Shown: positions 17,291-26,883, numbered from the stretch's first letter. The stretch: DNA of 64,000 nt from Henriciella aquimarina (GCF_002088975.1 NZ_NCST01000116.1:124001-188000); one strand, 5' to 3'. The notes: generated by a model from the sequence alone, not told the origin. Numbers and translations: made by a program.

Positions 17291-18562
17291 ATGATTATCG
17301 GAACCGCTGTCGCCATCCTGCTTCTGCTTGGGATGTCGGCCTTTTTTTCGGGCTCGGAGACAGCCCTCACCGCAGCTTCCCGTAACCGCATCCATGCGCT
17401 GGAGCGTGAAGGCAACAAACGCGCCTCCGTGGTGAGTGCCCTGATCTCTGATCGTGAACGCCTGATCGGGGCGATCCTGCTGGGCAACAACCTCGTCAAC
17501 ATCCTGGCCTCCGCGCTCGCGACAAACCTGTTCGCGACCCTGATGCCGGGCGCCTATGGCGTTGCTGCGGCGACCGCTGTCATGACGGTCCTGGTGCTGG
17601 TCTTCGCCGAGGTCCTGCCGAAAACCTACGCGATTACCCGCGCCGACTCGATGGCCATGTCGGTGGGCAAGCCGATCTCGTGGCTGGTCGCCGCGGTCGC
17701 CTGGGTGACGGTGCTTATCCAGGCCGTCGTCAACGGGACCCTGCGCATGATCGGGGCTGGCGCGCCTGACGCCTCCTTTACGGCCGAAGAAGAGATCCGC
17801 GGCGCCATCGATTTCCACCACTCCGAAGGCGGGGTGGACGAGGCTGACCGTCATCGCCTTGTCGGCGCGCTCGACCTGAAGGACATGTCGGTCGAGGAGG
17901 TGATGATCCACCGCAAGAACATCACCATGATCGACTGTGCCCTGCCGTCCAGCGAGATCATCAAGCAGGCGCTGAACAGCCCGCATACGCGCATCCCGCT
18001 GTACAATGAGGACCAGGACGAGATCATCGGCGTCCTGCACATGAAGGATTTGCTGCGCGCGGTCGTCCAGACCAAGGGCACGATCGAGGATATCGACATC
18101 CAGGACCTGTTGCGCGAGCCGTGGTTCGTGCCGGAGACGACGCCGCTGCAGGACCAGCTCGATCTCTTCCTGAAAGAGCGCAACCACTTCGCGCTTGTCG
18201 TCGACGAGTATGGCGAACTGCAGGGCCTGCTGACGCTCGAAGACATTCTCGAGGAGATTGTCGGCGACATCCGCGACGAGCACGACGTTCCCATCCAGGG
18301 CGTACGCCCACAGGCCGATGGCTCGGTCATCGTCGAGGGCTGGGTGACGATCCGCGACATCAACCGTGCCACGGGCTGGACCCTGCCGGACGATGAAGCT
18401 GTCACGGTTGCCGGCCTGGTGATCCACGAAGCCCAGACCATTCCCGAGCCCGGCCAGCGCTTTGCTTTCCATGGCCATCGCTTCGACGTCATCCGCAAGA
18501 CACGCAACCAGATCACCGGCTTGCGCGTCGCCCCCGTTCCGGAAGAACCAGAGGAAGACTAG
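17291..18562 (+). CDS. CNNM/CorC (hemolysin C) family membrane protein
   Basis: A 423-residue inner-membrane protein with a CNNM transmembrane domain (about 1-195, opening with IGTAVAILLLLGMSAFFSGSE), a CBS pair (about 205-320, e.g. HTRIPLYNEDQDEIIGVLHM and ALVVDEYGELQGLLTLEDIL) and a C-terminal CorC/HlyC transport-associated domain (about 335-415). Members are linked to Mg2+/Co2+ efflux. It follows aroB by three bases and is likely the third gene of an aroK-aroB-corC unit, an arrangement common in this class. Confidence 0.92.
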   Translation: MIIGTAVAILLLLGMSAFFSGSETALTAASRNRIHALEREGNKRASVVSALISDRERLIGAILLGNNLVNILASALATNLFATLMPGAYGVAAATAVMTVLVLVFAEVLPKTYAITRADSMAMSVGKPISWLVAAVAWVTVLIQAVVNGTLRMIGAGAPDASFTAEEEIRGAIDFHHSEGGVDEADRHRLVGALDLKDMSVEEVMIHRKNITMIDCALPSSEIIKQALNSPHTRIPLYNEDQDEIIGVLHMKDLLRAVVQTKGTIEDIDIQDLLREPWFVPETTPLQDQLDLFLKERNHFALVVDEYGELQGLLTLEDILEEIVGDIRDEHDVPIQGVRPQADGSVIVEGWVTIRDINRATGWTLPDDEAVTVAGLVIHEAQTIPEPGQRFAFHGHRFDVIRKTRNQITGLRVAPVPEEPEED

Positions 18563-18649
18563 CTCTCCGGCCACAAAGCGCCTTTCCAGGGCCTTGATTC
18601 CGTCCAGGTTTCGCTCTTGGCTGACGGTCCAAGTGGAAGGGGATGCATC

Positions 18650-20035
18650 ATGCGGAGAACGGGATTTGCCTTGACGGCCATGGCAGCGCTGATTGGCGTA
18701 GCGGCCTGCGCAACAGATCAGGCGACATCGGAATCAGACGAGGTCGTTGTCACCGGCTCTGCCGGCGATGACGCCGCCCCGCCAGAATCCCCACCCCCGC
18801 CTCCACCGCCGCCCCCGCCTGCTGCGGCGCCATCCGACGCGATGGCCGAAGCGCCGCGGGAAAAGGCCGCGCCTGACGGTATTGCGCCGGGGCCTGAGCC
18901 GGACACGCCGGAGACACCCCTGCCGCAATCGGGGACGCTGACGGCGGGCGATTATGACGATGTCCTCAATCCGGGCCTCTACAAGGCCTATCTCGACGAC
19001 GCCCTGCAGGGCCCGCTGGGCCGGAAGAACCTGCCCTTCGTCGATGCCACCGACCGGATCGAGCTTGTCCTGACCGACCGGCTCGGCAAGCCGATGCCCT
19101 TTGCCGAAATTCTCGTTCAGGATAGCGACGGCCACACCATGTTCCCGCTCACGACCGGCGCGAAGGGCCGGGTCTTCCTCTATCCGCAATTCGACGCGCT
19201 GGGCGAAACGGTCACGCTCAAGGCGACCGCGCCGGAGGCCCGCGCGATCAGCCGGACGCTCGATCTTTCAGGCAACGACACGCCCGAGCGCGTAACACTG
19301 AGCTTCAAAACCGACGCATCCAAGGTCGAGAAACTGGACCTCCTGCTGACCATCGACGCCATCGGCTCGATGAGCGACGAGATGCGCTACCTGCAAAGCG
19401 AACTCCTCGCCATTCTCGACCGCGTCCGCGAAAGCCAGGGCGGGCTCGACATCCATGCCGGGCTGATCGTCTACCGCGATACCGGCGACCAGTATGTCGT
19501 GCGCGATTTCGATTTCACTGCCGATCTCGATGCTTTCATGGAGGACCTGAAAGCGCAGAAAGCCAATGGCGGCGGGGATTTCCCGGAAGCCATGCAGGAC
19601 GCGATGAAGGCCGGTCTCGGTTTTGACTGGCGCGAGGATGCGGTGAAGGTGAACATGCTGGTCGCCGACGCGCCGCCGCATGACGAGGACATTCAGGCCA
19701 CCTGGGACAGCGCGCTCTATTCGCGCACACGCGGCATCCATATCGTCCCGCTGGCCGCCAGCGGCGTCGATGATACGGCCGAGTTCCTGATGCGCGCGAT
19801 GAGCCAGATCACCGACGGGCGCTATCTCTTCCTCACCGATGACAGCGGCGTCGGAAACCCCCATGCCGAGCCGACAGTCGACTGCTATGTCGTCACCCGT
19901 CTGGACAGCCTCGTCGAACGCGTCCTGACCGAACTCGTCACTGGCCAGCGCATCGAGCCCGACGGCGACGAGGTCATCCGCGTGGTCGGGGACTATAAGG
20001 CGGGGATTTGCAAGGTGGACGAGGCGGAGAGTTAG
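18650..20035 (+). CDS. VWA-domain lipoprotein
   Basis: A 461-residue predicted lipoprotein (lipobox GVAAC). A long Pro/Ala-rich linker (about 45-105) is followed by a beta-rich domain and then a von Willebrand factor A domain (about 228-420). The metal site is the D-x-x-G-S-M-S type (D236, S240, S242). The VWA part reads like cell-surface VWA proteins with a DxxGSMxDE motif. The ATG at 18650 gives the signal peptide and has AAGGGGA upstream. Role unknown; a metal-dependent adhesion or scaffold function in the envelope is inferred. It faces an unknown lipoprotein gene at 20058. Confidence 0.82.
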   Translation: MRRTGFALTAMAALIGVAACATDQATSESDEVVVTGSAGDDAAPPESPPPPPPPPPPAAAPSDAMAEAPREKAAPDGIAPGPEPDTPETPLPQSGTLTAGDYDDVLNPGLYKAYLDDALQGPLGRKNLPFVDATDRIELVLTDRLGKPMPFAEILVQDSDGHTMFPLTTGAKGRVFLYPQFDALGETVTLKATAPEARAISRTLDLSGNDTPERVTLSFKTDASKVEKLDLLLTIDAIGSMSDEMRYLQSELLAILDRVRESQGGLDIHAGLIVYRDTGDQYVVRDFDFTADLDAFMEDLKAQKANGGGDFPEAMQDAMKAGLGFDWREDAVKVNMLVADAPPHDEDIQATWDSALYSRTRGIHIVPLAASGVDDTAEFLMRAMSQITDGRYLFLTDDSGVGNPHAEPTVDCYVVTRLDSLVERVLTELVTGQRIEPDGDEVIRVVGDYKAGICKVDEAES

Positions 20036-20057
20036 GCCTTACCTGCAGTGGCTCACC

Positions 20058-21332
20058 TCATTTTTGGGGCACGTAAACGTAACCACGGCGGTCGATCACA
20101 TAGTTGGGTTTTTGAAGGATCCATTGTGGGTCATAACCAGCGAACTCATCACCGACATAAAACTTGTGGTTCTGCGCACGCTCTTCTGGTGGCGCGGCAA
20201 CATCTGACTGTTCGAAAGTCTCGCTTTCGGGCCGACCAACAATATCTATTTCCCGCTGTATGGAGGAGCAGGCACCAAACCCCTTCCGTGAAGGGGAAGT
20301 ATCGATTCCACGCGCATACATCTTCGGTTGATCCGGCTGGGGAAACCGAGAGCGAGGAATCAGAGGAAAGACGTCACTATAATGGAACCCGCTCTTATCA
20401 GGCTCCTTCCAAGGAATGATATGGCCTCCACCAGTTCGGGCGAGGGTGCCGAGGAAGTATGAATCTTGATTGATAAAGGCTTTCAGCGACACCCCGTTGT
20501 GCTGTTCGGCGTAGCTATTCGACACCCGCTCGAACGCTGAATATTGTTTCCAATAGGCAATAAGAAATCTGTCTTGCGGCGCATCGGTCTCGTCGAGCAC
20601 ATCAGACAGGATTGCCGGATCAACAGGTACGCGGCCTTGAGCCCGGCAGGTTGGATCTACGAGCCCGAAGCCAGCGCCCCTACTTCTTGCCTCCTGCTGA
20701 ACTTCGACGGGTTCGTGCGTATAATTATACCCCCATGGCCCCGGCAGTGCGCCGATCTGCTCATAGTCCGCCTTCGCCTTTTCCCGCCAAGCCCGCCAGG
20801 CCGCTTCATCTGTTTTCGTGACACTCGACTCCACGAACTCGATCTTCGCGAGCGGGCTGTCATAGGCGTCATCGGTCTTGTAGCCCCAGCCGAAACTCAA
20901 ATCATTGACGTCCTCGATCCAGATGGCGAGCGGGCGCAGATCATCCGGGATGCGGCTTTCGCCAGCCTGTGGCCCATGCTTGATCGGCTCCCACTTCCAG
21001 TCCTCGCACATGTCGATGGTCACAAGGCCAAGCACATGGCCATCGCCGACCGGCTCAAACATGATCATGGGGTGATGTGTGATGAAAGCAGTCGGCGTCG
21101 TCCCCGGATTGGAAAATGTCACGCCGCCACAGCCCACGACATAATCGAAGCTGACCGGTTCGCCGGTTTCCTTCAGGATGAAGTCGGCCTTCATGCGGTA
21201 GAAGAAGGAGGGTGGGCGAGGGGCCGGCTCCGATGCTCTGGTGCTCCGGGCGTGATCTGCTGAGGGGGAGCAAGCCGCGAGGCAAAGGCCGGCAAGGGCG
21301 AGGAGCCCGGCAGTACGGCAAGTAATGAGCAT
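20058..21332 (-). CDS. lipoprotein of unknown function
   Basis: A 424-residue predicted lipoprotein (signal MLITCRTAGLLALAGLCLAACS). The mature protein has many aromatic residues and several Cys (VGCGG, DMCEDW, PTCRA, GACSS). No family is recognised. The 3' third of the gene (about 20058-20700) is visibly less GC-rich than its neighbours, and its codon choice is looser, which hints at transfer or weak selection. It converges on the VWA lipoprotein. Could be part of a lineage-specific surface set. Confidence 0.7.
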   Translation of the reverse strand: MLITCRTAGLLALAGLCLAACSPSADHARSTRASEPAPRPPSFFYRMKADFILKETGEPVSFDYVVGCGGVTFSNPGTTPTAFITHHPMIMFEPVGDGHVLGLVTIDMCEDWKWEPIKHGPQAGESRIPDDLRPLAIWIEDVNDLSFGWGYKTDDAYDSPLAKIEFVESSVTKTDEAAWRAWREKAKADYEQIGALPGPWGYNYTHEPVEVQQEARSRGAGFGLVDPTCRAQGRVPVDPAILSDVLDETDAPQDRFLIAYWKQYSAFERVSNSYAEQHNGVSLKAFINQDSYFLGTLARTGGGHIIPWKEPDKSGFHYSDVFPLIPRSRFPQPDQPKMYARGIDTSPSRKGFGACSSIQREIDIVGRPESETFEQSDVAAPPEERAQNHKFYVGDEFAGYDPQWILQKPNYVIDRRGYVYVPQK

Positions 21333-21440
21333 TGGCAGCTCCCGGCAGCGCCTCCTCTTTCTTTCAACCTGAAATTAATGCCGTGCTAAACCGGAAGGAA
21401 GAATTCTCGCGTCCTGCCGATCCACCGGCGTTCTGCCGCC

Positions 21441-22226
21441 CTACTGAGCCACCCAGCCGCCATCCATCTGCATCAGCGCGCCATTGATCTGGTCGGCGGA
21501 CGGGCTGGTGAGGAACACCGCCATGCCGCCGACCTGTTCGGCGGTGACGAATTCCTTGGTCGGCTGGGCGTGAAGGATGACATCCTTGACCACCTCGTCC
21601 TCAGAGATGCCACGTGCCTTGGCCGTGTCGGTGATCTGCGCATCGACGAGCGGGGTATGGACATAGCCCGGGCAGATCGCATTGCAGCGTACGCCCTGTT
21701 CGGCGCCTTCCAGCGCGACCACCTTGGTCAGCCCGGCAATGCCATGCTTCGCCGCGACATAGGCGGCCTTGTAGGGAGAGGCAACGAGCGCATGCGCGCT
21801 GGCGGTGTTGATGATGCGGCCCCAGCCCTTTTCCTTCATCGGCCCCATCACCATGCGGGTGGTATGGAAGGCGGCACTCAGATTGAGCGCGATGATCAGG
21901 TCCCACTTTGCGACCGGGAAGTCCTCGATCGGAGCGACATGCTGGACCCCGGCATTGTTGACGAGAATATCGACGCCGCCGAAATCCCGTGTGGCATAAC
22001 CGATCAGGCCCTCGATCGCATCCGGATCGGTCAGATCGGCACCCGAAAAACCCACCTTCACATCGAAGCGCTTTTCGAAGTCCGCCACCAGCGCCTCATC
22101 CTCACCCGGCTTGACCAGCCCGTTAAGGACGATATTCGCCCCTTCTGCCGCGAAAGCTTCAGCGATCGCCTTGCCGATTCCGCTGGTTGACCCGGTGACG
22201 AGCGCTGTTTTTCCGCGATGCAGCAT
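21441..22226 (-). CDS. bdhA: D-3-hydroxybutyrate dehydrogenase
   Basis: A 261-residue classical SDR that interconverts 3-hydroxybutyrate and acetoacetate with NAD(H), in PHB or ketone-body use. Cofactor motif is VTGSTSGIGKAIAEAF; NNAGVQHVAPIEDFPVAKWD and SAAFHTTRMVM are characteristic of 3-hydroxybutyrate dehydrogenases; the catalytic Ser-Tyr-Lys is in TASAHALVASPYKAAYVAAK. The C-terminus GALMQMDGGWVAQ fits the family. It is divergent from the DUF350 gene. With hbd and an enoyl-CoA hydratase nearby it supports a 3-hydroxybutyrate theme. Confidence 0.94.
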   Translation of the reverse strand: MLHRGKTALVTGSTSGIGKAIAEAFAAEGANIVLNGLVKPGEDEALVADFEKRFDVKVGFSGADLTDPDAIEGLIGYATRDFGGVDILVNNAGVQHVAPIEDFPVAKWDLIIALNLSAAFHTTRMVMGPMKEKGWGRIINTASAHALVASPYKAAYVAAKHGIAGLTKVVALEGAEQGVRCNAICPGYVHTPLVDAQITDTAKARGISEDEVVKDVILHAQPTKEFVTAEQVGGMAVFLTSPSADQINGALMQMDGGWVAQ

Positions 22227-22305
22227 GATTGCTCCAATGTTCTTGAGTGAGGCCTTCGGCTTGTTTAGGACAAGTCAGGACAAGACAACAGTGACCGAGG
22301 CGCGC

Positions 22306-22737
22306 ATGGGCTCAGTTTTGCAGTCGTTTCAGGCAGGTTTTCCGACATTCCTGATCTGGACCGGTACGGCCGGAGCGATGCTCATCCTCGCGGCGACTGT
22401 CTATATCCTGCTGACACCGTGGAAAGAGCTGGCGCTGGTGAAGGGCGGCAACGGCACCGCCGGCCTCGCGCTTGCCGGGGCGATTGTCGGGCTTGCCATT
22501 CCGCTAGCCTCCTGCCTGGCCTCCAGCGTCAGCCTGTTCGACCTCATGCTGTGGGGCCTTGTGGCGCTGATCCTGCAGCTTCTCGCCTATCGGCTGACCG
22601 ATCTCCTCTTGCGCGATCTGCCCAAGCGCATCGAAAATGATGAGGCCGGCGCGGCAATTGTCTTGATTTCAACAAAACTTGCGAGTGCTATGTTGCTGGC
22701 AGCCGGGTTGTGGGATCCGGCCCTGCAGAGATTTTAG
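22306..22737 (+). CDS. DUF350 family membrane protein
   Basis: A 143-residue inner-membrane protein with four hydrophobic segments and the family pattern LTPWKELALVKGGNGTAGLALAG followed by IPLASCLASSVSLFDLMLWG. The ATG at 22306 has GAGG five bases before; the upstream open frame is antisense to bdhA and is not used. DUF350 proteins have no established role. It begins a close three-gene run with a membrane-anchored protease (15 bases on) and pyrF. Confidence 0.82.
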   Translation: MGSVLQSFQAGFPTFLIWTGTAGAMLILAATVYILLTPWKELALVKGGNGTAGLALAGAIVGLAIPLASCLASSVSLFDLMLWGLVALILQLLAYRLTDLLLRDLPKRIENDEAGAAIVLISTKLASAMLLAAGLWDPALQRF

Positions 22738-22752
22738 GGAGACCTTCGGACC

Positions 22753-23586
22753 TTGCGTTTCGTTCCTGACTGGCTGGTCTACACGCTTGTGCTTCTCGCC
22801 ATCGTCGGCGGCGTGTTTTCCAATACGCCGGATCAGGACGCGCCACCCGCAACCCCGGACTCGATTGAGCGCGAAGGCGCGACCCTGCCGCCGCCCTCGG
22901 CCTTTGACGAAACCATCCTGGTGCGCGTCGAATCGCCCAAGGACGGGCTCGGCACCGCCTTTTCCATCAACACCGAAGGCCAGTATCTGACCGCGCGCCA
23001 TGTCGTCGAAGGCTGCGAGGATATCTCGCTGCTGGTCGCGCCGAACCGCTATCTGGATGTCGAGGAAGTCACGCTGTCGGAGAATAGTGATCTCGCCCTC
23101 ATCACCGCCCCGCCAAGCCTGGCCCCGGTTGCGCTCGATACCTCGGCCGACATGACCGTCGGCAGCTACGGCTTTCATGTCGGCTATCCGCAGGGCCGCC
23201 CGGGCGAAGCCGCCAGCCGGCTCATCTCCCGTTCGCGCCTGGTGACCAGCGGGCTGCGCTCGGGCGAAGAGCCTGTGTTGGCCTGGGCCGAGACCGGCCG
23301 CACCAGCGACCTCGATGGCTCGCTCGGCGGCCTCAGTGGCGGGCCGGTCTATGATGCCGATGGCAAGGTGCGCGGCGTGATCATCGCCGAAAGCCCGCGC
23401 CGTGGCCGCATCTACAGCGCCTCGCCGGAAGCGATTGCCCGCTTCCTCGAGGAGCAGGGCGTCGAACCGCTGGGCGACCGGCCGGTGCCGATCTCGCCGC
23501 AAAGCTATGGCGGCATGGCCGACCGTGCGCGGCAAAGCCTCCAGGTGGTCAAGGTCGCCTGCAGCGTCGACAGCAGCCATTCATGA
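22753..23586 (+). CDS. membrane-anchored trypsin-like serine protease
   Basis: A 277-residue protein with an N-terminal transmembrane anchor (about 8-24) and a chymotrypsin-fold domain. The triad can be placed at H83 (LTARHVVEG), D113 (ENSDLALI) and S195 (GGLSGGPVYD). No PDZ domain is present, so it is unlike DegP. It should be anchored in the inner membrane facing the periplasm. The start is a TTG with weak context; the anchor supports it. Its stop overlaps the pyrF start by four bases (ATGA). Confidence 0.82.
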   Translation: MRFVPDWLVYTLVLLAIVGGVFSNTPDQDAPPATPDSIEREGATLPPPSAFDETILVRVESPKDGLGTAFSINTEGQYLTARHVVEGCEDISLLVAPNRYLDVEEVTLSENSDLALITAPPSLAPVALDTSADMTVGSYGFHVGYPQGRPGEAASRLISRSRLVTSGLRSGEEPVLAWAETGRTSDLDGSLGGLSGGPVYDADGKVRGVIIAESPRRGRIYSASPEAIARFLEEQGVEPLGDRPVPISPQSYGGMADRARQSLQVVKVACSVDSSHS

Positions 23587-24464
23587 GCGCTTTCGCTGAC
23601 CGGCTGATCGCGGCAACGGACCGCCATGGACCGCTCTGCGTCGGCATCGATCCGCATGCCGGGCGGATCCCGGCGCTTTTCGGCGGCGATACGCCGGAAG
23701 GCGTCGAACGCTGGGGCCTTGCCCTGGTCGAGGCCGCGAAGGGCCGGGCCGGGGCGGTCAAACCCCAGATCGCCTTCTTCGAACGGCATGGCTGGCAGGG
23801 GCTTCGCGCCCTCACCCGCATCCTCGAAGCCGCCCGCGACGCCGGCCTGGTTGTCCTGATGGACGCCAAGCGCGGCGATATCGGCTCGACCGCCGAAGGC
23901 TACACCGCCGCCTTTCTGGCCAAGGACGCGCCTTTCCCGTGCGATGCGCTGACGGTGAACCCCTATATGGGCCTCGACACGCTGGAGCCGCATGTCCGCG
24001 CCGCCGAAGACGACGGCAAGGGCGTCATCGTCCTGGCGCGCACCTCCAATCCCGGCTCGGCGGATTTCCAGTCGAAAAGCCTCGACGGCGCACCGCTCTT
24101 CGAGCGGGTGGTGGAAGCCCTCGCCCCAATGATCGACCGGCTGAAAGGTGTGTGCGGCTGGTCCGGCCTGATGCTCGTCACCGGCGCGACCGGCCCGGAC
24201 GAAGCCCGCCGCCTGCGCATGCTGGCGCCGGACGCGCTGTTCCTCGTGCCGGGCTATGGCGCTCAGGGCGCAGGTGCGGCCGATGCGCTGGCCGGGTTCA
24301 GGCCAAAGGATAACCGGCTCGCCGGCGGGGTCGTCAGCGCCTCGCGCTCGGTCAACTTCCCGCCCGGTGCGGCCGAGGCCACGACCATTGAAGACTGGCA
24401 GACCATCGTCACCGCCGCGATCAACGCCGCTCAGGCCGATCTTCTGGCCGCAAGCAAGGTCTGA
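23583..24464 (+). CDS. pyrF: orotidine 5'-phosphate decarboxylase, type 2
   Basis: Makes UMP from OMP, the last step of de novo pyrimidine synthesis. The 293-residue length and the layout indicate the long type 2 form. The catalytic tetrad segment is D94-x-K96-x2-D99 in DAKRGDIGSTAEGY. Phosphate and substrate contacts are visible in TVNPYMGLDTLEP and LVPGYGAQGAG. It overlaps the protease gene by ATGA, an unusual partner, so its translation depends on that of the protease. Confidence 0.94.
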   Translation: MSAFADRLIAATDRHGPLCVGIDPHAGRIPALFGGDTPEGVERWGLALVEAAKGRAGAVKPQIAFFERHGWQGLRALTRILEAARDAGLVVLMDAKRGDIGSTAEGYTAAFLAKDAPFPCDALTVNPYMGLDTLEPHVRAAEDDGKGVIVLARTSNPGSADFQSKSLDGAPLFERVVEALAPMIDRLKGVCGWSGLMLVTGATGPDEARRLRMLAPDALFLVPGYGAQGAGAADALAGFRPKDNRLAGGVVSASRSVNFPPGAAEATTIEDWQTIVTAAINAAQADLLAASKV

Positions 24465-24573
24465 GCTTACCTTGCGTCTATCTCGACAAGCCCTCCAAAT
24501 GGCCTAGCATGCCCTCCGTCACTCAGGCTCACCCAGAATGGGCCGGGGGAGAAGGGAAACATCAGGAGGGATC

Positions 24574-26835
24574 ATGAAACCCGTGCGCATTCTCGCCGCG
24601 ACGGCCCTGTCGGCGCTCTGGCTCTCGGCCTGCGGCAACCCATCGGAGCCCGCCGAAGGCTCGACGGAGCTGTCGGATCAGGCCAATGGTGAAGCGACTG
24701 CAGAGACCCCCGAGTCCGGCACGGCCGATGTCGATACCGAGCGGCTCAGCAACGCGTCCGCGACGCCGGAAGACTGGCTGACCTATAATGGCGGCTATGA
24801 CGAGCAGCGCCATTCCGGCCTGACGCAGATCACCGAGGAAAATATCTCCGAGCTGTCGCCGACCTGGGTCTACGATCTCAAGACCGGCCGCGGCATCGAA
24901 TCGACCCCGGTCGTCGTCGATGGCGTCATGTATCTGACCTCCTCCTGGTCGGTCGTCTACGCACTCGACCCGGTCACAGGCGAGGAACTCTGGGTGCATG
25001 ATCCGGAAGTCGACAAATCGGTCGGCGTGGACGCTTGCTGCGATGTCGTGAACCGCGGCGTCGCCGTCTATGAGGGCAAGGTCTATGTCGGGGTCATCGA
25101 CGGTCGCCTGCAGGCGCTCGATGCCAAGACCGGCGAGGTGGAGTGGAGCAAGGTCACTGTCGACCAGTCCAAGCCCTACACCATTACGGGCGCCCCGCGC
25201 ATCGTGAAGGGCAATGTGCTGATCGGCAATGGCGGCGCCGAACTCGGCGTACGCGGCTATCTCTCCGCCTACGATGCCGAGACGGGCGACCTCACCTGGC
25301 GCTTCTACACCGTGCCGAACCCCAACAAGGAGCCGGATGGCGCCGTCTCCGATGACATCCTGGCAGAGCTCGCAAACGACACCTGGGGCGACGAAGGCGC
25401 ATGGACCACCGATGGCGGTGGCGGCACCGTCTGGGATTCAATCGTCTATGACGAGGTCAACGACCAGGTCATCTTTGGCGTCGGCAACGGCTCGCCCTGG
25501 AATGCCGACCTGCGCGACCCGGATGGCGGGGACGATCTCTTCCTCTCCTCCATCGTCGCCGTCGATGCCGACACGGGCGAATACAAGTGGCACTATCAGA
25601 CCACTCCGCGCGACAATTGGGACTATACCGCCACCCAGCACATCATGCTGGCCGACCTGCCGCTTGGCGAAAATGGCGAGACGCGCCGGGTCGCCATGCA
25701 GGCGCCGAAGAATGGCTTCTTCTATGTCGTGGATGCCAAGACGGGCGAGCTGATCTCCGGCAAGCCCTATGCGACGATCAACTGGGCCGAAGGCCTGGAT
25801 GAAGACGGCCGCCCGATCGAGAACCCGGAGGCGCGTAACAATGATCCGGCAACCTATAACGGCTTCGTCCAGGTGCCGGCGCCCTATGGCGCGCACAACT
25901 GGCATCCGATGGCGATGAATCCGGATCTCGGCCTTGTCTACATCCCGGTTCAGGAACTCGGCCAAGCTTACATCACCGATCCGCGCTTCAAATCCAAACC
26001 GTCCAAGTGGAACACCGGCATGGACTTCTCCGCCGGCATGCCTGTGCGCTACCCGGAAGGCACGGTCGAAGCGATGCGCGCGGCCACCAAGGGCGCACTG
26101 GTCGCCTGGGACCCGGTCAAGCAGGAAGCCCGCTGGACGGTCGATCATTCGGCGGCCTGGAATGGCGGTATCCTGTCGACCGCAAGCGGCATCGTCTTCC
26201 AGGGCCGCCTCGACGGCACCTTCGCGGCCTATGACGCCGCCACGGGCGAGGAACTCTGGAGCGAGCAGCTCAATTCCGGCGCCCTGTCCGGCCCGATGAG
26301 CTATGCTATCGATGGCGAGCAATACGTCACCATCACCACGGGCTGGGGCCATGCCTTTGGGCTTGCCGCCGGCATGCTGTTCAAGGATGCGGTGCCGCCG
26401 GCCGTCGGCAAGGCCATCACCTTCAAGCTGGGCGGTGAGGCCGAGATTCCGCCGCTCGACACCGACCTGATGGTCGAGCCGACGCCGAAAGCCGAACCGT
26501 TCGGCGATGAGGAGATGCTGCAGGCCGGGCTTGTCCACTATTCCCGCAACTGTTCGGTCTGCCATGGCGGGCTCGGCATCAGCTCCGGCGTCCTGCCGGA
26601 CCTGCGCTGGTCGTCCTACACCGCCAGCGCCGATGCCTGGAAGTCGGTCGTCATCGACGGCAATCTCAGCGACAATGGCATGGTCTCCTTTGCCGACGTG
26701 ATTACGCCGGAAGATGCCGAAGCCATCCGCGCCTATGTCGTCACCCAGGCGCATATGCGCGACACGCCCGCCGACGCGGATGCGGGCGGCGAGGAAGGCG
26801 CCAGCGGCGAAGAAGCCGAAACGCCGGAGGAATAG
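24574..26835 (+). CDS. PQQ-dependent quinohemoprotein alcohol dehydrogenase, lipid-anchored
   Basis: A 753-residue periplasmic oxidoreductase with an eight-bladed PQQ propeller and a C-terminal cytochrome c domain. Seen directly: a lipoprotein signal ending LWLSAC; the vicinal disulfide pair C155-C156 that packs on PQQ; the DNWDY active-site segment (347-351); and one heme c motif C660-x2-C663-H664. An acidic Ala/Glu tail follows the heme domain. Substrate (an alcohol or aldehyde) is not predictable. No pqq synthesis genes are in the window. AGGAGGG precedes the ATG at 24574. A strong terminator follows. Confidence 0.92.
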   Translation: MKPVRILAATALSALWLSACGNPSEPAEGSTELSDQANGEATAETPESGTADVDTERLSNASATPEDWLTYNGGYDEQRHSGLTQITEENISELSPTWVYDLKTGRGIESTPVVVDGVMYLTSSWSVVYALDPVTGEELWVHDPEVDKSVGVDACCDVVNRGVAVYEGKVYVGVIDGRLQALDAKTGEVEWSKVTVDQSKPYTITGAPRIVKGNVLIGNGGAELGVRGYLSAYDAETGDLTWRFYTVPNPNKEPDGAVSDDILAELANDTWGDEGAWTTDGGGGTVWDSIVYDEVNDQVIFGVGNGSPWNADLRDPDGGDDLFLSSIVAVDADTGEYKWHYQTTPRDNWDYTATQHIMLADLPLGENGETRRVAMQAPKNGFFYVVDAKTGELISGKPYATINWAEGLDEDGRPIENPEARNNDPATYNGFVQVPAPYGAHNWHPMAMNPDLGLVYIPVQELGQAYITDPRFKSKPSKWNTGMDFSAGMPVRYPEGTVEAMRAATKGALVAWDPVKQEARWTVDHSAAWNGGILSTASGIVFQGRLDGTFAAYDAATGEELWSEQLNSGALSGPMSYAIDGEQYVTITTGWGHAFGLAAGMLFKDAVPPAVGKAITFKLGGEAEIPPLDTDLMVEPTPKAEPFGDEEMLQAGLVHYSRNCSVCHGGLGISSGVLPDLRWSSYTASADAWKSVVIDGNLSDNGMVSFADVITPEDAEAIRAYVVTQAHMRDTPADADAGGEEGASGEEAETPEE

Positions 26836-26883
26836 GCGCGAACCGCTCAAATCCGCTTCAATCCGAATGCCTTATAAACTAAG

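Noticed and set aside
16442-18574. Long open frame antisense to aroB and the CorC-type gene
   Set aside because: It spans two known genes on the other strand, has no ribosome site and gives an Arg/His/Asp-rich product typical of shadow frames.
20058-21332. Mobile-element origin for the low-GC end of the unknown lipoprotein
   Set aside because: No inverted repeats, transposase remnants or tRNA site flank the gene; only the composition change is seen.
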